A stretch of 64,000 nt of DNA from Azospirillum sp. TSH58 (GTDB taxonomy: Bacteria > Pseudomonadota > Alphaproteobacteria > Azospirillales > Azospirillaceae): positions 830,501 through 894,500 of the forward strand of contig NZ_CP022364.1 in the NCBI RefSeq assembly GCF_003119115.1, read 5' to 3'. The notes beneath the pieces were generated by a model. That model did not search any database, was not told the origin of the DNA, and worked only from the letters and a program-made list of their open reading frames with translations. The position numbers were made by a program, and so were the translations under genes. Shown piece after piece: positions 54,942 to 63,132 of the stretch (positions within the stretch are counted from its first letter, which is position 1; every line of letters starts with the position of its first letter).

Positions 54942-56357
54942 ATGCTCCAGGAAAAGCTCCAGGACGTCTTCAACGAGCCGGGTTGCTCCACCAACCAAGC
55001 CAAGTCGGAGAAGGAGCGGAAGAAGGGGTGCTCCAAGGCCCTGAAGCCGGGGGCGGCCGCCGGGGGCTGTGCCTATGACGGCGCGATGATCGCGCTCCAG
55101 CCGATCGCCGACGCCGCCCACCTCGTGCACGGGCCGATCGCCTGCCTCGGCAACTCCTGGGACAACCGCGGCACCAAGTCGTCGGGCTCGCAGCTCTACC
55201 GCACCGGCTTCACCACGGACATGTCGGAACTCGACATCATCCACGGCGGCGAGAAGAAGCTCTACAAGGCGATCAAGGAGGTCGTGCAGCAGTACGATCC
55301 GCCGGCGGTCTTCGTCTACCAGACCTGTGTCCCCGCCATGATCGGCGACGACATCGAGGCCGTCTGCAAATTCGCCGCGAAGAAGCTGGGCAAGCCGGTG
55401 ATCCCGGTGATGGCGCCGGGCTTCGTCGGATCGAAGAACCTCGGCAACAAGCTGGCCGGCGAGACGCTGCTCGACCACGTCATCGGCACCGTGGAGCCGG
55501 AGGTCACGACCCCGACCGACATCTGCATCGTCGGCGAATACAATCTGGCCGGCGAGCTGTGGCTGGTGAAGCCTCTGCTCGACGAGATCGGCATCCGCAT
55601 CCTGTCCTGCATCTCCGGCGACGGGCGCTACAACGAGGTCGCCCAGGCCCACCGGGCGCGGCTGACCATGGTGGTCTGCTCGCAGGCGCTGGTGAATGTC
55701 GGGCGCAAGATGCAGGAGCGCTGGGGTATCCCCTATTTCGAAGGCTCCTTCTACGGCGTCTCGGACATGTCGGACACGCTGCGCACGATGGCGCGCATGC
55801 TGGTGGAGCGCGGCGCCGACAAGGCCATCATCGACCGCACCGAGGGCGTCATCGCCCGCGAGGAAAGCCGCGTCTGGCGGCGCCTGGAGCCATACAAACC
55901 GCGCTTCGACGGCAAGCGCGTCCTGCTGTTCACCGGTGGCGTGAAGAGCTGGTCGATGGTCACCGCGCTGGAAGGCGCCGGGCTGACCATCGTCGGCACC
56001 TCCACCAAGAAGTCCACCAAGGAGGACAAGGAGCGCATCAAGAAGATGAAGGGCGAGGAGTTCCACCAGTGGGACGACCTGAAGCCCCGCGACATCTACA
56101 AGATGCTGCGCGACAGCGAGGCCGACATCATGATGTCCGGCGGCCGGTCGCAGTTCATCGCGCTGAAGGCCAAGGTGCCGTGGCTCGACCTGAACCAGGA
56201 GCGCCACACCCCCTACGCGGGCTATGACGGCATCGTCAACCTGTGTGAGGAAATCGACAAGACGCTGTCCAACCCGATCTGGCGGCAGGTGCGTCTGGCC
56301 GCCCCCTGGGACTCCAAGCCGGACTCCAAGCCGGACGTTAAGCCGGTGGGAGCGTAA
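54942..56357 (+). CDS. nifE: FeMo-cofactor assembly scaffold NifE
   Basis: 471 aa. NifD paralogue: GGCAYDGAMIALQPIADAAHLVHGPIACLGNSWDNRG keeps cluster-type cysteines, and [14 protein letters not shown] matches the third. NifE with NifN holds the cofactor precursor before transfer to NifDK. The C-terminus carries a small PDSKPDSKPDVKP repeat encoded by an imperfect 12-base tandem (56310-56345). nifN starts five bases later. Confidence 0.98.
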   Translation: MLQEKLQDVFNEPGCSTNQAKSEKERKKGCSKALKPGAAAGGCAYDGAMIALQPIADAAHLVHGPIACLGNSWDNRGTKSSGSQLYRTGFTTDMSELDIIHGGEKKLYKAIKEVVQQYDPPAVFVYQTCVPAMIGDDIEAVCKFAAKKLGKPVIPVMAPGFVGSKNLGNKLAGETLLDHVIGTVEPEVTTPTDICIVGEYNLAGELWLVKPLLDEIGIRILSCISGDGRYNEVAQAHRARLTMVVCSQALVNVGRKMQERWGIPYFEGSFYGVSDMSDTLRTMARMLVERGADKAIIDRTEGVIAREESRVWRRLEPYKPRFDGKRVLLFTGGVKSWSMVTALEGAGLTIVGTSTKKSTKEDKERIKKMKGEEFHQWDDLKPRDIYKMLRDSEADIMMSGGRSQFIALKAKVPWLDLNQERHTPYAGYDGIVNLCEEIDKTLSNPIWRQVRLAAPWDSKPDSKPDVKPVGA

Positions 56358-56362
56358 CCGCC

Positions 56363-57763
56363 ATGGGCAACATCCAGCGCTTCCCCCACTCCGCCAAGGC
56401 GGCCTCCACCAACCCGCTGAAGATGAGCCAGCCGCTGGGCGCGGCGCTCGCCTTCCTCGGCGTGGACCGCTGCATGCCGCTGTTCCACGGCAGCCAGGGC
56501 TGCACCGCCTTCGGGCTGGTCCTGCTGGTCCGCCATTTCCGCGAGGCCATCCCGCTCCAGACCACGGCGATGGATCAGGTCTCGACCATCCTCGGCGGCT
56601 ACGAGAATCTCGAACAGGCCGTCCGCACCATCCACGAGCGCAACGCGCCCGCCCTGATCGGCGTCGCCACCACCGGCGTGACCGAGACCAAGGGCGAGGA
56701 CATGGCCGGGCAATATTCGCTGTTCCGCCAGCGCAACCCCGCCCTCTCCGGCCTGAAGCTGGTCTTCGCCAACACCCCGGACTTCTCCGGCGGGTTCGAG
56801 GACGGCTTCTCCGCCGCGGTGACCGGCATCGTCGAGGAGGTGGTCCAGCCGTCGGAAACGACCGTGAAGGGCCAGATCAACGTGCTGGCCGGCTGCCACC
56901 TGTCGCCGGGCGACGTGGAGGAACTGCGCGACATCATCGAGAGCTTCGGCCTGTCGCCGATCTTCCTGCCGGACCTGTCGCTGTCCATGTCGGGCCGCCA
57001 GCCGGACGACTTCACGGCGACCTCGCTGGGCGGCGTGACGGTGGAGCAGATCGCCGCCATGGGCGCGTCGGAGGCCACGCTGGTGATCGGCGAGCATATG
57101 CGCGTCGCCGCCGCGGCGCTGGAGTTGAAGACCGACGTGCGCAGCCTTTTCTTCGACCGGCTGACCGGGCTGGAGGCGTCGGACCGCCTCGTCCGCACCC
57201 TGTCGGAGCTGTCGGGCCGCCCGGTTCCGGCGAAGCTGCGCCACCAGCGCGAGACGCTGGTCGACGGCATGCTCGACGGGCATTTCTTCTACAGCCGCAA
57301 GCGGATCGCCGTCGCGCTGGAGCCGGACCTGCTCTACGCCGTCACCAGCTTCCTGGCGGACATGGGGGCGGAGGTGATCGCCGCCGTCTCCCCCACCCAG
57401 ACCGCCGTCCTGGAGAAGCTGAAGGCCGCGACCGTCATGGTCGGCGACCATTCCGACGTGGAGACGCTGGCCCGCGACGCCGACCTGATCGTCTCGAACT
57501 CGCACGGGCGGCAGGGGGCGGCGCGCATCGGCGTGCCGCTGCACCGCATGGGGCTTCCCATGTTCGACCGGCTGGGCGCCGGGCTGAAGGTCCAGGTCGG
57601 CTACCGCGGCACCCGCGAGCTTCTCTTCGAAATCGGCAACCTGTTCCTGTCCCGCGAGATGGACCACGACAGCCATGGCCACGCTCATGGCCACGCTCAT
57701 GGGGACGGGCACGAACACGGCCAGCACTGCGGGAGCGGATCATGCGGATGCAGCGCCGGCTGA
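56363..57763 (+). CDS. nifN: FeMo-cofactor assembly scaffold NifN with a His-rich tail
   Basis: 466 aa. NifK paralogue: NPLKMSQPLGAALAFLGVDRCMPLFHGSQGCTAFG and VTGIVEEVV. The last 32 residues are unusual: after LFLSREMDHDS comes HGHAHGHAHGDGHEHGQHC and then [10 protein letters not shown], with nine or more His and several Cys. Such tails bind metals in HypB or UreE-like proteins; in NifN this could hold Mo, Fe or Zn, but no such role is established here. Overlaps the nifX start. Confidence 0.97.
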   Translation: MGNIQRFPHSAKAASTNPLKMSQPLGAALAFLGVDRCMPLFHGSQGCTAFGLVLLVRHFREAIPLQTTAMDQVSTILGGYENLEQAVRTIHERNAPALIGVATTGVTETKGEDMAGQYSLFRQRNPALSGLKLVFANTPDFSGGFEDGFSAAVTGIVEEVVQPSETTVKGQINVLAGCHLSPGDVEELRDIIESFGLSPIFLPDLSLSMSGRQPDDFTATSLGGVTVEQIAAMGASEATLVIGEHMRVAAAALELKTDVRSLFFDRLTGLEASDRLVRTLSELSGRPVPAKLRHQRETLVDGMLDGHFFYSRKRIAVALEPDLLYAVTSFLADMGAEVIAAVSPTQTAVLEKLKAATVMVGDHSDVETLARDADLIVSNSHGRQGAARIGVPLHRMGLPMFDRLGAGLKVQVGYRGTRELLFEIGNLFLSREMDHDSHGHAHGHAHGDGHEHGQHCGSGSCGCSAG

Positions 57764-58212
57764 GTGTGGTGGGCCAGGCCGAGGAGGGCCGGCCCCGCAA
57801 AGGAGGTTCCATGAAGGTCGCTTTCTGCACCCAGGACATGCAGCACGTCGACGCGCATTTCGGGTGGGCCAAGAACATCGTGGTCTACGAGGTGGACAAG
57901 GCCGGCTACACGATGGTCGAGACCTGCCAGTTCGGCGGCTCGATGTTCGAGGACGGCAACGAGGACAAGCTGATCCCGAAACTCGACGCGCTGGCCGACT
58001 GCGCCATCGTCTATTTGTCGGCCATCGGCGCCTCCGCCGCCGCCCGCGTGGTGGCGAAGAAGATCCACCCCGTGAAGGTGGAGGCCACGGACAGCATCAC
58101 CGCCCTGCTCGACCGTCTGGTCGAAACCATCAACGGCAACCCGCCGCCCTGGCTGCGCAAGGCCCTGAACGCCGGCCAGCCCCAGGAGCTGGCCTTCGAC
58201 GAGGAGGATTGA
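57742..58212 (+). CDS. nifX: NifX, cofactor carrier
   Basis: 156 aa from the ATG at 57742, or 133 aa from the ATG at 57811. The longer form ([12 protein letters not shown] before [20 protein letters not shown]) matches the N-terminal extension seen in NifX proteins and has GGGAG six bases upstream; the shorter has an excellent AAAGGAGG site at 57799-57806. Both may be used. The dinitrogenase iron-molybdenum cofactor domain includes [14 protein letters not shown] and [18 protein letters not shown]. NifX shuttles cofactor intermediates between NifB and NifEN. Confidence 0.95.
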   Translation: MRMQRRLSVVGQAEEGRPRKGGSMKVAFCTQDMQHVDAHFGWAKNIVVYEVDKAGYTMVETCQFGGSMFEDGNEDKLIPKLDALADCAIVYLSAIGASAAARVVAKKIHPVKVEATDSITALLDRLVETINGNPPPWLRKALNAGQPQELAFDEED

Positions 58213-58216
58213 GAGC

Positions 58217-58681
58217 ATGACCGACACCGCCGTGGCCGCCGGGAGCGATCTCGCCGAGGCCTTTCTGAAGACCCTGGTCATGCTGTTCCGCGCCGAGGAC
58301 AGCTACGGCGCCTGGGAAGGCAAGAGCGACGAGACGATCCTCGCCCCCTTCATCCTCGACAAGGAGGCCCGCGCCGCCATCCCGATCATGGGCGACCCGG
58401 ACCCCGACACGCTGTGGCGGCTGGAGCTGTTCTACAAGGCCGTCGGCATCACGGTCGAGAAGCAGACCGGCCACATCGCCTCCCCCATCATGAAGATGAG
58501 CCACGAGGGCTTCGGCCGCATGGTGCTGACCACGGGCCGGCTGGTCGTCGTGTCGAAGCACCTGCGCGACGTCCACCGCTTCGGCTTCCCGTCGCTGGAG
58601 AAGCTGGCCGCCGACGGCGCCAAGATCGTGGACGAGGCCGTCGCGCTGATCCGCAAGTATCCCGACGTCGCCGATCTGTGA
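58217..58681 (+). CDS. NifX-associated nitrogen fixation protein (DUF269)
   Basis: 154 aa. The whole sequence is a DUF269-type helical protein: [20 protein letters not shown] and [32 protein letters not shown] are characteristic. These proteins always follow nifX and are thought to help FeMo-co assembly. It starts four bases after the nifX stop. Confidence 0.95.
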   Translation: MTDTAVAAGSDLAEAFLKTLVMLFRAEDSYGAWEGKSDETILAPFILDKEARAAIPIMGDPDPDTLWRLELFYKAVGITVEKQTGHIASPIMKMSHEGFGRMVLTTGRLVVVSKHLRDVHRFGFPSLEKLAADGAKIVDEAVALIRKYPDVADL

Positions 58682-58691
58682 GGGTTCCGCC

Positions 58692-58898
58692 ATGTCCGAC
58701 ATCGACGCCCTGAAGGACGAGGTCAAGAAGCTCAACGCCCGCGCGACCCAGAAGAAGATGGACCTGCACGACCTGTCGGAGGAACTGCCGCAGAACTGGC
58801 AGTCCATCCTCCAGGTCGCCCAGGAGACCTACGACGCCTACAAGACCCTGACCGAGAAGCGCGCCGAGCTGAAGGCCCTGGAAAAGGCGTCCGCCTGA
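58692..58898 (+). CDS. CCE_0567/DUF683-type small helical protein
   Basis: 68 aa. Antiparallel helices: [30 protein letters not shown] and [18 protein letters not shown]. This is the CCE_0567 (DUF683) family of small metal-binding coiled proteins located with DUF269 and ferredoxin III in nif clusters. Role in nitrogenase biogenesis unknown. Confidence 0.9.
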   Translation: MSDIDALKDEVKKLNARATQKKMDLHDLSEELPQNWQSILQVAQETYDAYKTLTEKRAELKALEKASA

Positions 58899-58918
58899 CG
58901 GACCGGTTCGGAAACCGC

Positions 58919-59006
58919 GCCCCCACCCCAACCCTCCCCCGCTGACGCAGGGGAGGGAACTTTTCTCCCTCCCCCGCCCGGCGGGGGAGGGCCGGGGTGG
59001 GGGCAG
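58919..59006. repeat. Double palindromic repeat between DUF683 gene and fdxB
   Basis: The first hairpin (CCCTCCCCC-GCTGACGCA-GGGGAGGG) is the same sequence as inside glcE; the second (CTCCCCCGCC-CG-GCGGGGGAGGG) matches the copy at 39858. They occur back to back with CCCCCACCCC and GGGGTGGGGG arms enclosing both. Confidence 0.85.
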
Positions 59007-59064
59007 CCGCAGCGTCCAGGTCCCAACAAACACCCCCACACCAAGCCCGATTGAGGAGCAGACG

Positions 59065-59358
59065 ATGGCTGAGTTCGTGACCGGCACCACCCGCGGCGGC
59101 GCCGCCTGGACGCCGAAATTCGTGGAAAGCATCGACCAGAAGATGTGCATCGGCTGCGGCCGCTGCTTCAAGGTCTGCGGCCGCGACGTGCTGGAGCTGA
59201 TCGGCATCACCGAGGACGGCGACATCGTCGACGCCTTCGACGACGAGGCCGAGAAGAAGGTCATGAGCGTCAAGAACGCCGGCAACTGCATCGGCTGCGA
59301 AAGCTGCGGCAAGGTCTGCTCCAAGAGCTGCATCACCCACTTGCCCCAGGCGGCCTGA
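59065..59358 (+). CDS. fdxB: Nif-specific ferredoxin III
   Basis: 97 aa. Two cluster motifs, [14 protein letters not shown] (about residue 28) and [15 protein letters not shown] (about 76), and the FVESIDQKM start are those of ferredoxin III proteins found beside nifX genes. It probably donates electrons to nitrogenase or to NifEN maturation. A tandem repeat starts at its last codons. Confidence 0.94.
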   Translation: MAEFVTGTTRGGAAWTPKFVESIDQKMCIGCGRCFKVCGRDVLELIGITEDGDIVDAFDDEAEKKVMSVKNAGNCIGCESCGKVCSKSCITHLPQAA

Positions 59359-59431
59359 AGGCCGCCCGCCTTGTCTCAAGCGGCCTGAGGGCCGCCCACC
59401 TTGCCTGAGGCGGCCTGACGGGCCGCCCGCC
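59351..59431. repeat. 30-base tandem repeat, three copies, each a hairpin
   Basis: CGGCCTGAAGGCCGCC, CGGCCTGAGGGCCGCC and CGGCCTGACGGGCCGCC recur every 30 bases (59351, 59381, 59411) with CTTGTCTCAAG/CTTGCCTGAGG between. The first copy includes the fdxB stop codon (TGA at 59356-59358). It precedes the nifQ ribosome site. Confidence 0.9.
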
Positions 59432-59448
59432 CCCGGAGGACGGACGCC

Positions 59449-60039
59449 ATGGGCATCCTGCACACCGCCCCGCCGGGGGCGGGTGACACCATGCAGCTCT
59501 ACCGCTGGCTGACCGACCGTCAGGGACGCTGCAACGTTTTCGACGCGCATCTGTTCGCCTGCATCCTGGCCCGCCGCTGGCCGGCGGGTCCGGGAGCGCT
59601 GGGCCTGGACGACCGGGCGCTGAGCCAGCTTCTCGACCGCTACTTTCCCGGCGCCTTCGCGGCCGGCATGCCGGTTCCCGACTGCTCTCCCACCGCCCTG
59701 CCCCCGCTGCTTCGCGGCGAGGCGGACGACATCGCCGCTCTCCTGCTCGCCCACCGCTCGCTGGGCATCGAGGAGGAGGAATGGCTCGCCGCGATCGTCG
59801 CGCGGGCGATGCTGGACGGCGGCGAGCTGTGGCGGGACCTGGGGCTGGCCGGCCCGAGCCATCTCGCGGCGCTGATGGAGCGCCATTTCGAATCGCTGGC
59901 GCTTCTCAACGCCACCGGCACGCGGTGGAAGGTCTTCCTCTTCCGCTTCCTCTGCGCGCGGGATGGGCTGATCCCCTGCGGCGCCCCGGTCTGCCGCGAT
60001 TGCGGCGCCGAAGCGGTCTGTTTCGGAGCCGCCGAATAG
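59449..60039 (+). CDS. nifQ: Molybdenum-donor protein NifQ
   Basis: 196 aa. The C-terminus has CGAPVCRDCGAEAVC, the C-x4-C-x2-C-x5-C motif that binds a Mo-Fe-S cluster in NifQ. LLNATGTRWKVFLFRFLCARDG just before it is family-typical. NifQ feeds Mo to NifEN. The ATG at 59449 follows GGAGGA by 8 bases. Confidence 0.96.
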   Translation: MGILHTAPPGAGDTMQLYRWLTDRQGRCNVFDAHLFACILARRWPAGPGALGLDDRALSQLLDRYFPGAFAAGMPVPDCSPTALPPLLRGEADDIAALLLAHRSLGIEEEEWLAAIVARAMLDGGELWRDLGLAGPSHLAALMERHFESLALLNATGTRWKVFLFRFLCARDGLIPCGAPVCRDCGAEAVCFGAAE

Positions 60040-60129
60040 AAACTTGCCGTTCACAGCCGTCCCCGACGCGTCGTCCAGTCAACAGCCATGATCCGAGCCG
60101 GATATGGTGAATCCACGGAGCGGACGACC

Positions 60130-60903
60130 ATGCGGAAAAGCGAAAACCGGAACATCGCCGGCTACAACAACATTCTGTGGCGGTTGCCGTACTATGCCCT
60201 GAACAAGCAAGGCGGCTGGGAGGAGTTCACCGAAGAGAGCTTTATCCGATTAACGAACCTGCAATTCTGCTGGTACATCCCCGAAAAATACAACCAGAAT
60301 GACTACCGAACCCTGACCATCGATGCCGCGGTTTCTCCGCAATTGTTGCTGATGGATGAGTTCGATTTCGAAGAAAAGAAGACCTACAAATATGTGGCGG
60401 GAGCCGCCTTCAAAACAAAGATCGGCTATTGGGTTCTTCAGCAAATCGGCCGGAACAATTGCGGAAGCACCTGCGCCGCGATGTTGGGTCTCGACAATAA
60501 TTTCTGGAACGCAGACCGCTACATAAGCACGCAGGACCTTCCATCGCTCCAGAGCGACACCGAATTGGTGATGGAAGCGAACGAGTATTTCGAGGGAAGT
60601 CCCTGGCAGCTGGTGATCGACGCGAACGGTTGCTCCGACAGCAAGGACGAGCCGCGGGTCGAGGCCTGGATCACATCCGGCGCCAGCAAGAAGGAGTCCT
60701 ACATCTACACGGTCGGCGGCCACTACATCATCGTGGACACGGTCTACTCCCGGCTGATCGGCAACGCCTTCGAGCCGTGGGCACTGGTCCGCGACCCGAC
60801 GGCGGGGTGGCAGATCACGGTTCCCCTGTCCTCGATCGTCAAAGCCATCGGCGACCAGACAAAGGCCGTCACCCGGCTGATGATCGCCGGCAGAACGGGC
60901 TGA
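60130..60903 (+). CDS. Papain/C39-like cysteine peptidase-fold protein of unknown role
   Basis: 257 aa from the ATG at 60130 (60088 possible). The segment QQIGRNNCGSTCAAMLG resembles the catalytic Cys region of C39/C70-type papain-fold proteins, GGHYIIVDTVYSRL the His and ALVRDPTAGW the Asp/DP region in the right order. There is no signal peptide. Composition is less GC-rich, and aromatic/Asn content higher, than in neighbours, hinting at a later arrival. It lies after nifQ on the same strand. Not recognised as any known nif protein. Confidence 0.6.
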   Translation: MRKSENRNIAGYNNILWRLPYYALNKQGGWEEFTEESFIRLTNLQFCWYIPEKYNQNDYRTLTIDAAVSPQLLLMDEFDFEEKKTYKYVAGAAFKTKIGYWVLQQIGRNNCGSTCAAMLGLDNNFWNADRYISTQDLPSLQSDTELVMEANEYFEGSPWQLVIDANGCSDSKDEPRVEAWITSGASKKESYIYTVGGHYIIVDTVYSRLIGNAFEPWALVRDPTAGWQITVPLSSIVKAIGDQTKAVTRLMIAGRTG

Positions 60904-60989
60904 CCGTCACGGGACGACATTCCTCCAGGCGCGTTGGCCGGCGTCATCCCGCATGGGCGCCTCCATGGGCGCCTGACGGAAATTCTTCC

Positions 60990-61487
60990 CTATTCCTTCT
61001 CGATCCCGCGGGCCAGAGCGGCGATGACGCCGTAGCCGACCTGATCCTGCGGGTCGATCTCGGCCAGCTTGGCGAGGATGTCCGTCGCATCCTCAACGCG
61101 CCCGCTGCGCAGGCTGATGAAGGCCAGCGCCTTCAGCGTGAAAAGGGTGAAGCGCGGCGGCCCTTCCGTCGTCCAATCCGTGCTGTCCGCGCGCAGGCTC
61201 CGCCAGTCCCCGGCATAGCCGCCCTCGCGCGCCGCGGCGTCCAGCCCGATCGTCGCCACCCGCTCCGCGTCCGCGAAGCGCTTGCGGTTGAAGTAGAATT
61301 TGTAGAGCGCGTAGAAGACCGGCAGAACGCGCGGCCCCATCCGGTGCGCCTCCCACAGCAGGGCCTCGCAGGCCATGGCGTCGGGGCGGGCCTTCACCGC
61401 CTCCTGCAGCTTTTCGTCGATGTGCTCGGGCACGTCGCCGAAGGCCATGCGCCCGTTGGACATCCGCAATTCGACCGGCCGCTCCAT
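60990..61487 (-). CDS. TPR-like nif-associated protein, second copy
   Basis: 165 aa from the ATG at 61487. Paralogue of the protein at 34908-35459: YALYKFYFNRKRFADAERVATIGL, DWRSLRADSTDW and LKALAFISLRSGRVEDATDILAKLAEIDPQDQVGYG align with similar blocks there. The two differ in the N-terminal 55 residues. It is divergent from the IscA-type gene, sharing a 281-base control region. Probably a helical-repeat scaffold; partner unknown. Confidence 0.78.
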   Translation of the reverse strand: MERPVELRMSNGRMAFGDVPEHIDEKLQEAVKARPDAMACEALLWEAHRMGPRVLPVFYALYKFYFNRKRFADAERVATIGLDAAAREGGYAGDWRSLRADSTDWTTEGPPRFTLFTLKALAFISLRSGRVEDATDILAKLAEIDPQDQVGYGVIAALARGIEKE

Positions 61488-61576
61488 CACCCGTTCCCTT
61501 CCGCTGTTGTGCGACACCGTGCGCCCGACCGACAATTCTGTATGGGCCGCAAGCGGGTTTCGCAAAAGACCATAAA

Positions 61577-61590
61577 GCAATTGTGCGTCC
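61577..61590 (-). promoter_or_regulatory. Possible sigma-54 promoter of the TPR-like gene
   Basis: Read leftward: AGGACGCACAATTGC, GG-N10-GC with TTGC at -12 but a poor -24. The NifA site at 61604 would be only 14 bases away, too close for normal activation. Confidence 0.3.
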
Positions 61591-61603
61591 TTTCGTCGCA
61601 GGA

Positions 61604-61619
61604 TGTCGCAAACCCGACA
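61604..61619. promoter_or_regulatory. NifA site of the nifU operon
   Basis: TGT-CGCAAACCCG-ACA, exact TGT-N10-ACA, 78 bases above the -24. A palindrome CCCGACAATTGTCGGG (61629-61644) follows. Confidence 0.85.
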
Positions 61620-61696
61620 CGGCCCCGACCCGACAATTGTCGGGAAGGCGTCAGCACCGCGATCTGACAATCCTTAAAATTCAATGCCTTATCAAT

Positions 61697-61711
61697 TGGC
61701 ACACCGCTTGC
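61697..61711 (+). promoter_or_regulatory. Sigma-54 promoter of the iscA-nifU-nifS operon
   Basis: TGGCACACCGCTTGC, an almost perfect consensus; start near 61723, 46 bases before the IscA-type gene. Confidence 0.93.
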
Positions 61712-61768
61712 TGTTCCACTGATCAAGATCGGTCGGCATGCCCGACGGAGCATTTGGAGGCGGCAGAC

Positions 61769-62149
61769 ATGGTGACCCTGACGGATGCGGCGGTGAACAC
61801 CCTGGAGCGCGTGCTGGCGAAGTCCGGCGGCGCCGCGGCCGGCCTGCGCATCGCGGTGGCCGACGGCGGCTGCGCCGGCATGAAGTACCAGATGGGGCTG
61901 GAGGCCTCGGCGGGCGACGAAGACGCCGTGCTGACCTTCGGCCCGGTGACGATCTTCGTCGATCCGACCAGCCAGCCCTTCCTGACCGGCGTGGTGGTCG
62001 ATTTCGTCGAAGGGGTCGAGGGCGCGGGCTTCAAGTTCGACAACCCGAACGCGACGGGCAGCTGCGGCTGCGGCAAGTCCTTCTCGGCGGGGCCGGGGGG
62101 AAGCTGCTCCTCCGCGCCGTCCGCCGGCGGCTGCGGCACCGCTCACTAA
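61769..62149 (+). CDS. IscA/HesB-type Fe-S carrier, nif-specific
   Basis: 126 aa from the ATG at 61769 (TTGGAGG upstream). A-type carrier: [20 protein letters not shown] with the first conserved Cys, and [12 protein letters not shown] with the Cys-Gly-Cys pair. A Ser/Gly/Cys-rich tail ([14 protein letters not shown]) extends beyond the usual end. It transfers Fe-S clusters, here probably for nitrogenase. First gene of the nifUS operon. Confidence 0.93.
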   Translation: MVTLTDAAVNTLERVLAKSGGAAAGLRIAVADGGCAGMKYQMGLEASAGDEDAVLTFGPVTIFVDPTSQPFLTGVVVDFVEGVEGAGFKFDNPNATGSCGCGKSFSAGPGGSCSSAPSAGGCGTAH

Positions 62150-62211
62150 CCCCGAACACACTCTCCCAACCCGGCAAAATCGGGCCGGTCACGCGGGAAA
62201 GGCAAGGCGTC

Positions 62212-63129
62212 ATGTGGAACTACACCGACAAGGTCAAGGAACACTTCTTCAACCCGAAGAACGCCGGCGCGCTGGATGAAGCGAACGCCGTGGGCGAGGT
62301 CGGGTCGATCACCTGCGGCGACGCCCTGAAGCTGATGATGAAGGTCAACCCCGACAGCCAGGTCATCGAGGACGCGAAGTTCCAGACCTTCGGCTGCGGC
62401 TCGGCCATCGCGTCCTCGTCGGCGCTGACGGAGATGATCATCGGCAAGACGGTGGACGAGGCGCTGGCCGTCACCAACCGCGACATCGCCGAGTATCTGG
62501 GCGGCCTGCCGCCGGAGAAGATGCACTGTTCGGTCATGGGCGCCGAGGCGCTCCGCGCCGCCATCGCCAACTTCAAGGGCGAGGAGTGGGTGGACGACCA
62601 CGAGGAAGGCGAGCTGGTCTGCAAGTGCTTCGGCATCGACGCGGCGATGATCGAGCGCGCGGTGACCGTCAACAGCCTGACCACGCTGGAGGAGGTCACC
62701 CACTACACCAAGGCCGGCGGCTCCTGCCAGACCTGCCACGAGAAGATCGAGGAGGTGCTGGAGGCCGTGCTCGCCAAGACCGGCGCGCTGGCCCCGCCCA
62801 AGTCCCACGCGCCCGGCACGGTCGGGCTGGACGCCATCAAGCCGCTGGCCCCGAAGGCCGAGGCCGCCCCGGCGAAGCTCACGAACGTGCAGCGCATGCA
62901 GAAGATCATGGTCGCCATCGAGGAGCTGCGCCCGCAGATCCAGCGCGACGGCGGCGACGTGGAGCTGGTCGACATCGACGGCAAGGACATCTACGTCCGC
63001 CTGACCGGCGCCTGCTCCGGCTGCTCGCAGTCCGCCGGCACCATGATGGGCGTGCAGGCCAAGCTGGTCGAGGCGCTGGGCGAGTTCGTCCGCGTCAAGC
63101 CCGCCTCCCTCCTGCCGGCGGGGGCCTGA
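62212..63129 (+). CDS. nifU: Fe-S scaffold NifU
   Basis: 305 aa with all three domains: IscU-like N-domain (residues 1-125; [38 protein letters not shown]), the central BFD-like [2Fe-2S] domain ([14 protein letters not shown]...[10 protein letters not shown]), and the C-terminal NifU/NFU domain ([13 protein letters not shown]). It builds [4Fe-4S] clusters for NifH and others with sulfur from NifS. Confidence 0.97.
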   Translation: MWNYTDKVKEHFFNPKNAGALDEANAVGEVGSITCGDALKLMMKVNPDSQVIEDAKFQTFGCGSAIASSSALTEMIIGKTVDEALAVTNRDIAEYLGGLPPEKMHCSVMGAEALRAAIANFKGEEWVDDHEEGELVCKCFGIDAAMIERAVTVNSLTTLEEVTHYTKAGGSCQTCHEKIEEVLEAVLAKTGALAPPKSHAPGTVGLDAIKPLAPKAEAAPAKLTNVQRMQKIMVAIEELRPQIQRDGGDVELVDIDGKDIYVRLTGACSGCSQSAGTMMGVQAKLVEALGEFVRVKPASLLPAGA

Positions 63130-63132
63130 GCC

